Shown in pieces: positions 11,844 to 21,730 of a stretch of 64,000 bases of DNA (position 1 is the stretch's first letter; every line of letters begins with the position of its first letter). The notes beneath the pieces were generated by a model. It was given only the letters and a program-made list of their open reading frames with translations. It searched no databases and had not been told where the DNA came from. The DNA lies in the NCBI GenBank assembly GCA_000827265.1, contig KN834793.1, positions 385,533 through 449,532 on the forward strand, in the 5' to 3' direction. This DNA comes from Collybiopsis luxurians FD-317 M1. Taxonomy: Eukaryota; Basidiomycota; Agaricomycetes; Agaricales; Omphalotaceae. A program made the position numbers and the translations under genes.

Positions 11844-12281
11844 TCAACCGATGATGATGTTCAGCTCAAGATTATTGCCACTGCTCACAGTAAAGTTCGC
11901 CGTAATCTTCCTTCCCTGCGCATTCACGGCCTGCCAGCTGGTCCTCTGCGCCTCTCTAGCTTGCGCCCTCCCAGGGACCGTGCTACCGTAATACTCGGGC
12001 AGCCCCTTGACGCCGGTATAATCGTTTGTAAGATTCGTGACGATGTCAACCCAAGGCTTGTAGTTGTGCACGCCTTGGGCAACCCAGAAGGCCTCATTGC
12101 CCTGCTCGCTGCGGAAGCGCAACATGCCCGACGTGCCGGAGCCGCCCATGCTCAGCTTGTGGACCCCATCGGACTCGTTCCAGACGCCGCCATTGGCGTA
12201 GTACCAGACGTCTTTTTCGACGAGTTGGAAGAAGGCGTTGGTGTTGGTCTGGTAGACCTTGACTTTGATTGAATAGCTCAT
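11844..12281 (-). CDS. Fungal fruit-body lectin, copy 1
   Basis: Single-exon gene for 145 residues with no signal peptide. It matches the fungal fruit-body lectin family (FB_lectin, Agaricus bisporus lectin and Xerocomus lectin type) in length and motifs: an N-terminal VKVYQT strand, WYYANGG, HKLSMGGSGTSG, GVHNYKPWVDIVTNLT and a C-terminal GNNLELNIIIG. Family members are cytosolic, bind the T-antigen disaccharide and GlcNAc, and are thought to protect fruit bodies against nematodes and insects. The ATG at 12281 was chosen because the paralogue starts at the same residue, although the frame is open further upstream. A TATA box lies about 117 bp before the start. Confidence 0.92.
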   Translation of the reverse strand: MSYSIKVKVYQTNTNAFFQLVEKDVWYYANGGVWNESDGVHKLSMGGSGTSGMLRFRSEQGNEAFWVAQGVHNYKPWVDIVTNLTNDYTGVKGLPEYYGSTVPGRAQAREAQRTSWQAVNAQGRKITANFTVSSGNNLELNIIIG

Positions 12282-12397
12282 GCTGAAAATCACGTTAGTG
12301 AAAGGTTGTGAAAGAAGAGGGATGGGATGTACTTTTTGGCTGAAAGTGGCTTTCGGACAATGGTCTGAAGACTGAGGAGATCTGGATGGAATTTGGG

Positions 12398-12405
12398 TTT
12401 TTATA
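12398..12405 (-). promoter_or_regulatory. TATA box of lectin gene 1
   Basis: TATAAAAA on the minus strand, about 117 bp upstream of the ATG at 12281. The same octamer is at 15302-15309 before the paralogue. The sequence between TATA and ATG is conserved in both copies. Confidence 0.55.
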
Positions 12406-12820
12406 CTTCTGAACACTACTGTGTTTGAGGTATCAGGTTGGTACGGCATCGTGATTTCGCAAGAATCTATCGCCTCTCCGATATTGTCGTGAATCAGTAA
12501 TGTCATCTATGCTCTATTGTGAAAGAGTGAATGATTCTGGCTCAATTCTAAGGTCGATTCAAAAAAGTTAATGTTTCTAGCATCGGTATCAACTCTGACC
12601 GCCCCCGAATGACACGCTCCAGGATAACAATTCTGGCAAATGCTTGCACGGGAAGATTGCATCAATATTGCATTCAGAATAGACCAAAGCAGAATCGCCA
12701 AAAATCGCTAGAGCGGCTCGCAAGTCGCTTCAGCAATTCTAGTGACACAATTCTAGTGGTGCTTCAGTGATTCTAGTGACACTTCAGCGATATTCTATGT
12801 GGTTTGCCAAGATCTACAAG

Positions 12821-13033
12821 CATAGACTTTCGTTATCGATGAAGGACAATTTTCAACTGCGACGGCGACCAACTCAAGGACCAGTTAGACTCTAGTACTA
12901 TGTACCGTGCATAACTATTCGGGACCCACAGCTGTGGAATAGTTGGTTCTTCCCTGGTGTATGTCGAGGTTGACTTCGTTCTCGGATCACCTAGTTACCA
13001 GGCCGGAGTGGTAGCAAATGCGAGAACCCTCAC
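12821..13033 (+). repeat. R1 interspersed repeat, copy 3
   Basis: The shortest copy. It has ACTTTCGTTATCGAT at its head, TGTACCGTGCATAACTATTC in the core and GAGAACCCTCAC at the end. It sits upstream of lectin 1 and directly before a block (13040-13200) that also follows R1 copies 4 and 5. Confidence 0.75.
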
Positions 13034-13239
13034 AGTTGCTCAGTTACACTTTGCAATCCTCGAACACCGTTTCCTCCTCCCCGCCATTACTCAAGCTATC
13101 ACAAAGCGGATCAGGGATAGATTCTAAGGCTATTTTAAGACTGAGGACAAAGGCGAATTTGAAGCTTCCGAGAGGTAAGATCCGCTGCCTAAACATCTTT
13201 CTCCGAGAGGATTCAGAAGTGCTGCTGCGCATTTAGAAT

Positions 13240-13615
13240 CGTAGCGTAGGTCGCCTGCTCATCGGCCTTGACAATATCCTCCAAACTCGGTTAACCTGCT
13301 TCCTTTTTGCGCACGATCGATCGTCATCCGCTCTATGGAGTCTCGTCCTCAAGTATATGCCTTGAACGCAGTCCAATCCCGCGAATGCCTGACCTCTTTT
13401 TGGCAACCTGTTCTGGAAGACTGATTAAATACATACCCATCTTGCGTCCTCTCTGCCTTCTACTCTCTAGCCCTGAATTGGCACTTTTTTTCCTAGCCCG
13501 CGTTGTTAGTATCAGTGCATTCGACTGCTCTGCTGACGCGCTCCAAACCATTGGGTCAGAGGGTACCGTCATCTTCGCACAGTATCCTATGGATCGTCAG
13601 TGTATATCGTGGAAT
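13240..13615 (+). pseudogene. 5' fragment of the tannase/feruloyl esterase gene
   Basis: This stretch aligns with promoter and first codons of the intact gene at 19165-19510. It shares the CGATCGATCGTCATCC box and the signal-peptide region (ELALFFLARVVSISAFDCS here, ELALFLLASVASISAFDCS there), then GSEGTV. Homology stops about 13590, shortly before R1 copy 4 begins (13628). The rest of the enzyme is missing and the matching ATG region is altered. It is a truncated duplicate with no expected product. Confidence 0.8.
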
Positions 13616-13627
13616 GCTTACGGGAAA

Positions 13628-13873
13628 TTAGACTTTCGTTATCGATCAATCTGGTAAACTGCCTGACAACTTTCAACTGCGACAGCGACCAACTCAAGGA
13701 CGAGTTAGACTCTTGTACTATGTACTGTGCATAGCTATTCGGGACCCAGAGTTGTGGAAGAGCCAATTTTTCTTAGTTGTTCCCTTCCAGGTGCATGTCG
13801 AGGTTGACTTGGACGTCGTTCTCGGATCACCCAGTTACCGGGCCGGAGCGGTTGCAAATGGGAGAACCCTCAC
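13628..13873 (+). repeat. R1 interspersed repeat, copy 4
   Basis: Begins ACTTTCGTTATCGATC, has TACTGTGCATAGCTATTC in the core, and ends GCAAATGGGAGAACCCTC. It abuts the point where the esterase fragment ends and the second lectin unit begins. Confidence 0.78.
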
Positions 13874-14752
13874 CGTTACCTCGAACACCGTTTTCTCTTC
13901 CGTACTGCCATTGCTCGAGCTATTGCTAAGCGGATTAGGGATATATTTTGAGACTATTTCAAGTCTGAAGCCTGAGGACAGAAGCGGATCTGAAGCTTCT
14001 GTACCATCCGTTGTGCAGATATTTTCTTTAACCGCACTTTCTTAGCCAAATTCGAGCTCGGGACCCTCTGGCTGCCATCGACTGAGCCAAGCCGACCCCA
14101 TCTAGGCTTATTCACACACTCTACTTCTCGAACGATGTAGACCGCTGGAATGGCCGGAGGAACTCTCGGAGATGAATCGTATGAATGATGATGAACTGTC
14201 TGCTGTATGTACAACGTCGAGCCGTATGGGCGCCAATTTCCTTCCTAAACAACGCCAAGCGGCGCTTAATTGCGTCCACTCCAACGCATCACGAGAAACT
14301 GGACGCAGCTGCTTTGGTGCAGTACACTACAATGTTGTCAAAACTTGACAAATAGAGAGTGAGCAGCAGATCGAGCTGAGATCTGAGAGGGCTCATGGAA
14401 GGGCCATAGGTTCTCGGAGGTTCCGAAGGGCAGCGCCTAGCGCAAGACCGATGCCCTAGCGGCTGAGGGTGTCGCACAAGCAAATCCCTCTTGGCAATTG
14501 CAATGGAACATGGAGGGGGATTTTTGCGTGCCAGTTCCTTTTCATTTTATATTTCTGCTTCTACCAAACTTATCACTGATAAGTTATCAGAATCTGTCCC
14601 GAAATCTCTTGAAAATATGTCTCATGTGGCTCTCTATTTTTTGCTGTAGTTTTTTGATCAAAATTGAAGAACTAGTTCCAATTTTACATGTGTGCCAAGT
14701 TAGAATTCAACTGTACCTTGCATCGAGAAGAAAAACATCTCGACGCAGTTTC

Positions 14753-15190
14753 TCAACCGAGGATGATGTTCATCTCGAGATTATTGCCACTGGTCACAGT
14801 ATAGTTCGCCCCAACCGTCCTTCCCTGCGCATTCAAGATCTCCTGGCTCGTCCTCTGTGCCTCTCTAGATTTCACCCTCTCAGGGTTCGTGTCATTGTAA
14901 TACTCGGGCAGCGCCTTAACACCCGTGACATCGTCTGCAAGACCCGTGATGATGTCAACCCAAGGCTTGTAGTTGTGCACGCCGAGGGCAACGAAGAAGG
15001 CCTCCTTGCCCTGCTCGGTGCGGAAGCGCAGAATGCCCGACGTGCCGGAGCCGCCCATAGTCAGTTTGTGGACACCGTCGGTCTCGCTCCAGGTGCCGCC
15101 GTTGGCGTAGTACCATACACCTTTTTCGACGAGTTGAAAGAAGGCGTTGGGGTTGGTTTGGTAGACTTTGACTGTGATTGTGTAGCTCAT
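14753..15190 (-). CDS. Fungal fruit-body lectin, copy 2
   Basis: 145-residue single-exon paralogue of the lectin at 11844. It has the same ordered motifs: VKVYQTNPNAFFQLVEKG, WYYANGGTW, HKLTMGGSGTSG, GVHNYKPWVDI and NNLEMNIILG. The two proteins differ in the segment around residues 90-120 (DDVTGVKALPEYYNDTNPE here), which follows the conserved GVHNYKPW binding-fold region. Start and stop match copy 1 exactly. No signal peptide is seen, so it is a cytosolic carbohydrate-binding protein, probably a fruit-body defence lectin. It is intact and has its own TATA box at 15302-15309. Confidence 0.93.
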   Translation of the reverse strand: MSYTITVKVYQTNPNAFFQLVEKGVWYYANGGTWSETDGVHKLTMGGSGTSGILRFRTEQGKEAFFVALGVHNYKPWVDIITGLADDVTGVKALPEYYNDTNPERVKSREAQRTSQEILNAQGRTVGANYTVTSGNNLEMNIILG

Positions 15191-15301
15191 GCTAGAAATC
15201 GTGTTAGTGAAGGTTTGGGAAGAAAGATGAATCTGGGATGTACTTTTTGGCTGAAAGTGGCTTTTGGATAATGGTCTGAGGAGTTCTGGATGGAGCTTGG
15301 G

Positions 15302-15309
15302 TTTTTATA
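15302..15309 (-). promoter_or_regulatory. TATA box of lectin gene 2
   Basis: TATAAAAA on the minus strand, about 112 bp upstream of the ATG at 15190, matching the element before lectin 1. Confidence 0.55.
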
Positions 15310-15959
15310 CTTCTGGACACTACAGTGTTTAAGGTATCAAGTCACGGCATCGTGACTTCGCAAGAATCTATCGCATTTCATCTAAGATTTGATATATTCT
15401 TGGATCAATACCAATGATGATCATTGATAATGTCGTTTATGCTCTATCGCGATAGTGAACAATTCTGGCTCGATTCTGCACTCAGAATTCCAGAATCAGA
15501 ATGTCATTCATGATCTATCGTGATACAACTCGGCTTCTGGCTTGTCAATTCTCCATGTCATTGCAGCAAATACCTCAGGCTGTCGCCTTTTTGATGCATG
15601 TCACTCAAGCTGTTTACCTGTACGTGTATCTGCTCTGTCGCGAGGCTCATCAGAAGATTGTACAACCAATAGAGTAACAAGTGATCCTGCTGGATATTAA
15701 CCAACTGTGTTGAGTCATTAGTCCTAAGTAGGACCACTGTAATACTCATATTTGGAGGAACCAGACAATCGGCCGCATCCATATACCTTCAATAAGTGAC
15801 ATTCAGGGGCTGTCACTGTACCATAGCCTGTGGGTGATGTCTGTTGCACAATGGTCGTGACGAGCTGAGTTTACTTTCTGTGGCAAATGAGGCTTCAAGC
15901 TTCAAGAGGGGGAAAAGGCGGATTATTCCGCACAGTTATGAAAAGATTCAAGAGAAGTA

Positions 15960-18640
15960 GAGAAGAAAAACACTCGGTTTGCAAGCGACAAAAAGCAATA
16001 TTGAATCACCAGTAGAACTACCATTGATTGCCTCGAAGGAATTGCCAAGCCCAGGCTAAGCTGCGCAATGTCTGTAACTTTTCGAGTCTTTCCGTAATCG
16101 AAAGTGCATGGAAGGAAGAAAAGAACTATGATCTTTCATCGTAACTGAGTCCGCGGGCCTCGTTCATTCTGAGGGGAAATGTTCATTCTTCAGTTCCTGG
16201 TCATGTCTTCAGCTTGATCATACTTCTGGAAGTGCAGCTAGAACGGAATGAGAACAACAGACGGCGAGCTGACTGCACACTAATAACTCGGTGCTTATAT
16301 CCGATAATCGGGACTTATTAATTGGAAGAACAAGTTTAAGTTTCCGTACACAAAGGAAGAGGGTAAATGGAAGTACTCAGAAACAATGTGTGAATGAATG
16401 ACTGCTGCTCGGACTTTGAAGCTCGTCCGCTGGTACTAAAAGGCCTAGTTGTGACTGCCGAGGCCTTTAGGGGATGAAAAACCTAGCTTATCAATGCAAC
16501 AGAAGACAGAAGTAAAAAGGAAAAACGGCTCAACTTCAGGAACATTCTGAATTCGTGTAACTGGGTCATTTCCAGTTGTTCTGATCACCGATGCAACAGA
16601 AGACAAAAGCGAACAAAGCGCACCTGTTGGCAAAAACGAGGATACATCGTCTGTTATCAGATTCTTCGAATGTTGACCACCGATTATTGATTTTTGAGAA
16701 CTTCCCTCTATTTTCCCGGATATATCACCATAGGAAGCGCCTAGTATCAGCTAATGGCCGCAGTGCATCCACAGAGTAAAGAATCATTTGCGAGCTCCTT
16801 CCGGAGACTTCTGTTCGCTCAACTGCATGCTTTGATTCATTGCACAATAGGGACGGGACCACGCTGTGTAATAACTAACTAGGAGACAAAGGGTTAGACT
16901 TGGCATGCTTCTGAACTATACCACTCCCGATTCAGGGTCTGTGGAATGCAAAAGTGACCCGTCAGCTTTTTTTCTCATCTAATTTCCTGCGGTCGAACGA
17001 ATGAAGCGCGTCGCGTTACGCGTACCTTGCTGGCCTTGTGTCCCACGTGATTATTGCGTGATGGCCGGTGGGCGCTTAGGCCTCTGGGCTCCGCTGTCCC
17101 TTTGCTCATCCACCAACGAGGTGCGTACTTTGCACGTTCTCTACTCTGCGAATCGAAAGATGATTTTTTTTGTATAGCGTGGCACCATACTAGGGGAAAC
17201 ACCCCTCCCTGCCCCCCCCCTCGTTCTGTAATTGACTACACGTCCTTTTGCAGGCTGAAGAATATCGCCAAAAACTTGCGTTCAGGTTTGAAACCAGGTG
17301 AATTATCATCCACTGCCAATGAAACGCCCACGTCCATTCCTACTCCCCGCATCCCCGTGCTGAATCTCACATTGCCCGAGCCGCGCTCGGTGGCTTTCAG
17401 CCTTTCGCTACCAATCCCTCAAACAAGCCCGTTACATTGGGTATCTGCAATCCCAAGCCCAGATCGACAGTGCCGTTCCTGACTCTCCCCTCTTGCTAGA
17501 GCCCCTCCCGCACCAGCTCATAGCGGAATTCAGCTCGTAGATGGAGGAGTACGCGCAGAGTGCGAGCCTATGAGTGGGGCTATGGTTGGACGATTCACTC
17601 GTAGTGCGGTTATCGAGCAGGGGCCAGATGTCGTGGAGGGGTTACATACACCCAGTCTCTCATCCGACAAGGAAAGGGTAAAAGAGCATCTTCCTCTTCG
17701 TCGGTTGGCGGTATCACTTTTGTGGACAGAGACGTAACGCTGTTCCTGAGAAGGAAGCTCAGGTCTTCAGGATAAGTCGGAGAAAGGAAAAGACGAAGGA
17801 AAAGATCTTTCACCAATGGAATACGCCGCTCTCTTCGGAATGTATGGTCCTATGACAAGGGAAACGAAGCCTTGGCAGCGGGCGGGGCTGCTGGACGCTA
17901 CAGAAATTAACAGGGAACTGATATCAAGTAGATTAAGGGAAGCACAGTGCCAAGGGAAAGTTCTCATCTGTTCGTGGCAGATGAATTCGCTGGAGGTAAT
18001 TCTTCTCAATTGCGGGTGAAGGGTCCCAAGGTCCTTCCCAACCTCCACCCCCTCTGCAACCGCTGCGTCTTTTGCTGTCTTCACATTCGATCTCGAAACG
18101 CAGAGAAGACAATACTTAGTTGGTAAGCGGCAAAAAGCGATGATCGAGATAACTGCCACTGATTGCCTGGAAGGAATTGTTAAGCCGCGCGATGTCGGTA
18201 ACTTTTCAAGTCTTTCCATTATCGAAAGTGCAAACGTAAATCGGGAAGGAAGGAAGCAGGAAGGAAGAAAGAATTTTTCATTCTAAGTGAGTCCGTGGCC
18301 AACCCTGCCTCTTTCATTCTGAGGGCAAACGTTCATTCATCCCTTCTAGCTACTGAATGTCATCGGATGGATCATACTTCTGGAGGTGCAGTTAGAACGG
18401 AATGGGAATATGAGAATGGCGAGCTGATTGTACACTGGTAGCTCGGTGCTTGTATCCGATATTCTATTGGAAAGAACAAGTACATGAAAGAAGGGCTAAG
18501 TGTATGCGCTCGGGAACAATGTGACTGCTGTTCGAACTCTGAAGCTTGCTCGTTGGTAATAAAACGCCCTGTGGTGACCTGTGATCGCATACGCCTCTGG
18601 GTCTTGGATGGGATGAGCAACCTTGGTGTAGAGGATGAAG
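15960..18640 (+). repeat. Non-coding direct duplication flanking a small gene
   Basis: The ~520 bp at 15960-16490 is repeated at 18095-18640 in the same orientation. Shared blocks include GGAAGTGCAGCTAGAACGGA-type sequence and CTCGGTGCTTATATCCGATA with its counterpart. Neither copy has a convincing open frame. The pair brackets the three-exon gene at 17061-17540, which is itself present once. The stretch 16490-16950 shows nothing recognisable. Confidence 0.7.
17061..17540 (+). CDS. Small three-exon gene, function unknown (87 aa)
   Basis: Three exons (17061-17120, 17254-17297, 17381-17540) join in phase through GT-AG introns into 264 bp ending at TAG. The predicted protein begins MAGGRLGLWAPLSLCSSTNE, continues AEEYRQKLAFRFET and ends with a basic/aromatic helix-prone segment (FRYQSLKQARYIGYLQSQ) and LLLEPLPHQLIAEFSS. 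The last exon is biased like real coding sequence, and both introns preserve phase (0 and 2), which is unlikely by chance. I do not recognise the family. A short matrix or membrane-associated accessory protein is possible. No second copy exists in the window although the surroundings are duplicated. Confidence 0.5.
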
Positions 18641-18740
18641 ACACTCCTGACACCTGCAAAGACTCACCTGCAAAGACTAATATCTAATCGGGAATAGGAT
18701 ACAGGAAACTATCGCTTAAAGGGCTTGAGCTCAGAGAACG

Positions 18741-18978
18741 TTAAGATTTATATACAAACTTTTGTTATCGATTTAAATACTACCTTGCTTTCGGAATCGG
18801 TATGGTCTGGCGAACTGCCTGACAGTTTTCAGCTGCGTGAACGACCAACCCAGGGATCAGTAAGAGGCTCTGGTATGTGCCGTGCATGCTGTAGCTATTC
18901 GGGACCTGTGGAAGAGCCAAAAATTTCGATATGTCGAGATTCCAGTTACCGGGCCGGATCCAATGAGGGAACCCTCAC
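18741..18978 (+). repeat. R1 interspersed repeat, copy 5
   Basis: Carries the long head form (TTTCGGAATCGGT, shared with copies 1 and 2), GGCGAACTGCCTGACAG, a modified CCGTGCATGC core and a terminal GGGAACCCTCAC. It lies about 400 bp upstream of the esterase ATG, and the ~170 bp after it aligns with 13040-13200. Confidence 0.72.
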
Positions 18979-19388
18979 GATGACACTTTACAATCCTCAC
19001 CACCGTTTCCTCTTCCGTAGTTATCACCCAGCGGATCAAGGATAGATTTGAAAGCTATTTTAAGACTGAGGAAAGAGAGGTAGGATCCGCTGGCTAAGCA
19101 TGGTTTTTCCGAGAGGACTCGGAAGTGTTGCTGCGCTTTTAGAATCGCAGCGCTGGTTGCCCGCTCATCGGCCGTGCCATCTTGACGATACTCTTCAACC
19201 TCGGTTAACCTGCTTCCGTTTTGCGCACGATCGATCGTCATCCGCTCTATGGAGTCTCGTCCTCAATATTATCCCTTGAATGCAGTCCAATTCCGCGAAT
19301 CCTTGACCTCTTTTAAGCGACCTTCTCTGGAAGACCGATTCAAATACATACCCATCTTCCATCTTCTCTGCCTTTTCATTATCGAGCC

Positions 19389-21184
19389 ATGAAGCCTACC
19401 CGTGAATTGGCACTTTTTCTCCTAGCCAGCGTCGCTAGTATCAGTGCATTTGACTGCTCTGTCGACGCGCTCCAAGAAGCCATTGGGTCAGAGGGTACCG
19501 TCGTCCTCGCCCAAACTGTCGAACAGAACGGTACTTTTACCGTTAACACCACGTCCGTGACAAACCTCCCCGCTCTTTGTGCTGCCGAGTTCAACGTGAG
19601 CACTTCCTCGGTGTCGAGTTACCTTTTCGGCATTTTCCTCCCTACGGATTCATGGAATGGCCGTTTCTTGGCTGTTGGAAATGGAGGTTATGCTGGTACT
19701 ATCAGCTGGGCAAGCAGTAAGTTTTCGAATCAAGAAAATATCATCGTTCTGGCTAAAAGTGTGCGTTTATAGTGGGAACGGGTGCTGCCTATGGATTTGC
19801 TGTCGTCTCAACCGATACCGGACACACTGCTAGCTCCACCTTCGGTGACACTTCATGGGCAGCCGGTAATCCTGAAAAAATTACGGATTGGGCTTACCGA
19901 GCTCTGCATGGTACTGTCGTCAACGGCAAAGCTATCAGCAAAGCTTTCTACGGAGAGGAGCACAAATACAGCTACTATCGTGGTTGCTCAACAGGCGGTC
20001 GACAGGGTCTCAAGGAAGCCCAGGATTTCCCTGACGACTTTGATGGAATTGTCGCTGGAGCACCGGCGTGGTGGACGACTCATCTGCAGCTCTGGAATCT
20101 AAAGACTTTACTCTACAACGCTCCTTCTACAGCATCCTACCATATCCCCACCGACTTGTTCGATGTTATTGCCGATGAAGTCCTCAAACAGTGCGATCCC
20201 CAGGACGGCGTAACTGATACCATCATCTCCGACTCTCGCGCATGTATATTCCGTCCCGAGACGCTTCTATGCGTCAGTTCAAACACCACCGACTGCTTAA
20301 CCTCTCCCCAACTCGACACACTATACCACATCTACAACGACTGGGTCGAAAACAACCAGACTTTCGTGTTCCCTCACTTCGAGCTGGGAACAGAGCAGTA
20401 TTGGAGCTCGGGTATCGGTGACGGTTCCGACGATACGCTCGCTTCGCAAGCTGGTTTTGTCCAGGATTTCCTTGGTCTAGGTGATTCGTGGTCTCCGTAC
20501 AATCTCGACTGGGATATCGTCGCTCTCTCAGACAAAATGAACCCTGGCAATGCTACCGCCGGCAACTTTGATCTTTCTCCCTTCTATAATAAGGGTGGGA
20601 AGCTTCTGCATTATCACGGAATGTCGGACGGTTCGATTGCGACTGGATCCAGTTTGTATTACCGCGAGCATGCCTACAGGAATATGACAAGTCAAGGCAT
20701 TACTGTCGATGACTTTTATCGATTTTTCCTCGTCCCTGGTATGGGGTAAGTTTCGACCTCGTGCATTATAACGAAGAAGATGATGGCTGATATCTTTCAT
20801 TCAGGCATTGCTCCGACACTCCCACGAATGTGAATGCTCCTTGGTTCGTATCGTTTTCCAGTAATCAACTCCCGCACGCATTCACCTTTTGCCCCTCGCA
20901 GGTACTTCGCTGGAAGTGAACAAAGTGTCGGCAGTGGTACCGTAAGCAGTGTTCCCGGCTACGAAGATGCCCAACACGATGTTCTCCTCGCGATGATGGC
21001 CTGGGTCGAAAACGGTACCGCGCCCGAATACATTATCGCGACCAAATACAACAACGATACTGACCCGCTTGGGGAAGGGGTATACAGGCAGCGTCCGCTT
21101 TGTATGTATCCCAAACAAGCTAAATATACCGGTAGTGGCGACGTGGATACCCCCGAGAGCTGGGAGTGCCAGAGCTTGTACTGA
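19389..21184 (+). CDS. Secreted tannase/feruloyl esterase family enzyme
   Basis: Four exons (19389-19716, 19773-20745, 20805-20843, 20902-21184) give about 540 residues, the usual size for the tannase/feruloyl esterase family. A signal peptide covers the first ~20 residues (LALFLLASVASISA). The nucleophile serine is in CSTGGRQG (near residue 210), preceded by YYRG and followed by DGIVAGAPAWW. The acid is in HYHGMSDGSI and the base histidine in PGMGHCSDTP, where the Cys next to Ser and the Cys next to His form the family's characteristic disulfide. Many N-glycosylation sequons fit secretion. It should cleave ester bonds in gallate or hydroxycinnamate esters of plant polymers; tannase and feruloyl esterase activity cannot be told apart by eye. 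A truncated 5' duplicate lies at 13240-13615. Confidence 0.92.
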
Positions 21185-21730
21185 AGTGCACTGCTGATGA
21201 TGGACATGGTATCTATTACTAAAACAATTGCGCAAAATGCAGAGTACCTATTCCTACGTTAATAGGTGCTCGAACGGACGCTTTCTAATCGAGTACTCTC
21301 ATTGCCAATCGATCTTTATTTTCTCTTTATGGACTGGTCCCAAAACCATTTTTTCCTGCTATCTGTGTAACCGTAACTACCCAGCCATTCGATAGGAAAT
21401 TTTACATCTTGTTTAAACACGTTCTGCAATTGGGAATCTCGCAGTCAACGAGACAGGCACTGTTTGTGCATCGATATCCGTCGTCTTGCGGCGTGGCGAG
21501 AATTTTTCAATCAGAGGATTCATGAGATCTTTCCTCACATAGTACATACTCTCTAAGGCGAACCAGCGTGTTCGGGCGCTTACACGAGAACGTGACAAAC
21601 CCGTGATGCGCGACTTCATCGAAGTACGCGGCGGCGTGCGAAATGGCCCGCAGAGTTCCGTTAAATCAAAAGTTACTGCATTGGTTGGCGATAAGAAAAA
21701 TTCATAATTCATAGTTCTGACTATTTCAAA

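Larger units (their letters stand above)
11040..15480 (-). repeat. Tandem direct duplication containing the two lectin genes
   Basis: Unit 1 (about 11040-12555) and unit 2 (about 13885-15480) align along 3' flank, coding region, TATA box and upstream region. The offset is about 2.9 kb. The spacer between them (12556-13884) holds two R1 copies and a 5' fragment of the esterase gene. Confidence 0.85.

Noticed and set aside
11961..12272. 103-residue plus-strand frame
   Set aside because: Antisense shadow of the lectin coding sequence; the same shadow appears opposite lectin 2 at 14498-15271.
14498..15271. 257-residue plus-strand frame
   Set aside because: Mostly antisense to lectin 2; its composition follows the complementary codons of the lectin.
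17567..17740. 55-codon plus-strand frame starting MSGAMVGRFTRS
   Set aside because: No second exon, homology or paralogue; too short to support as a gene.
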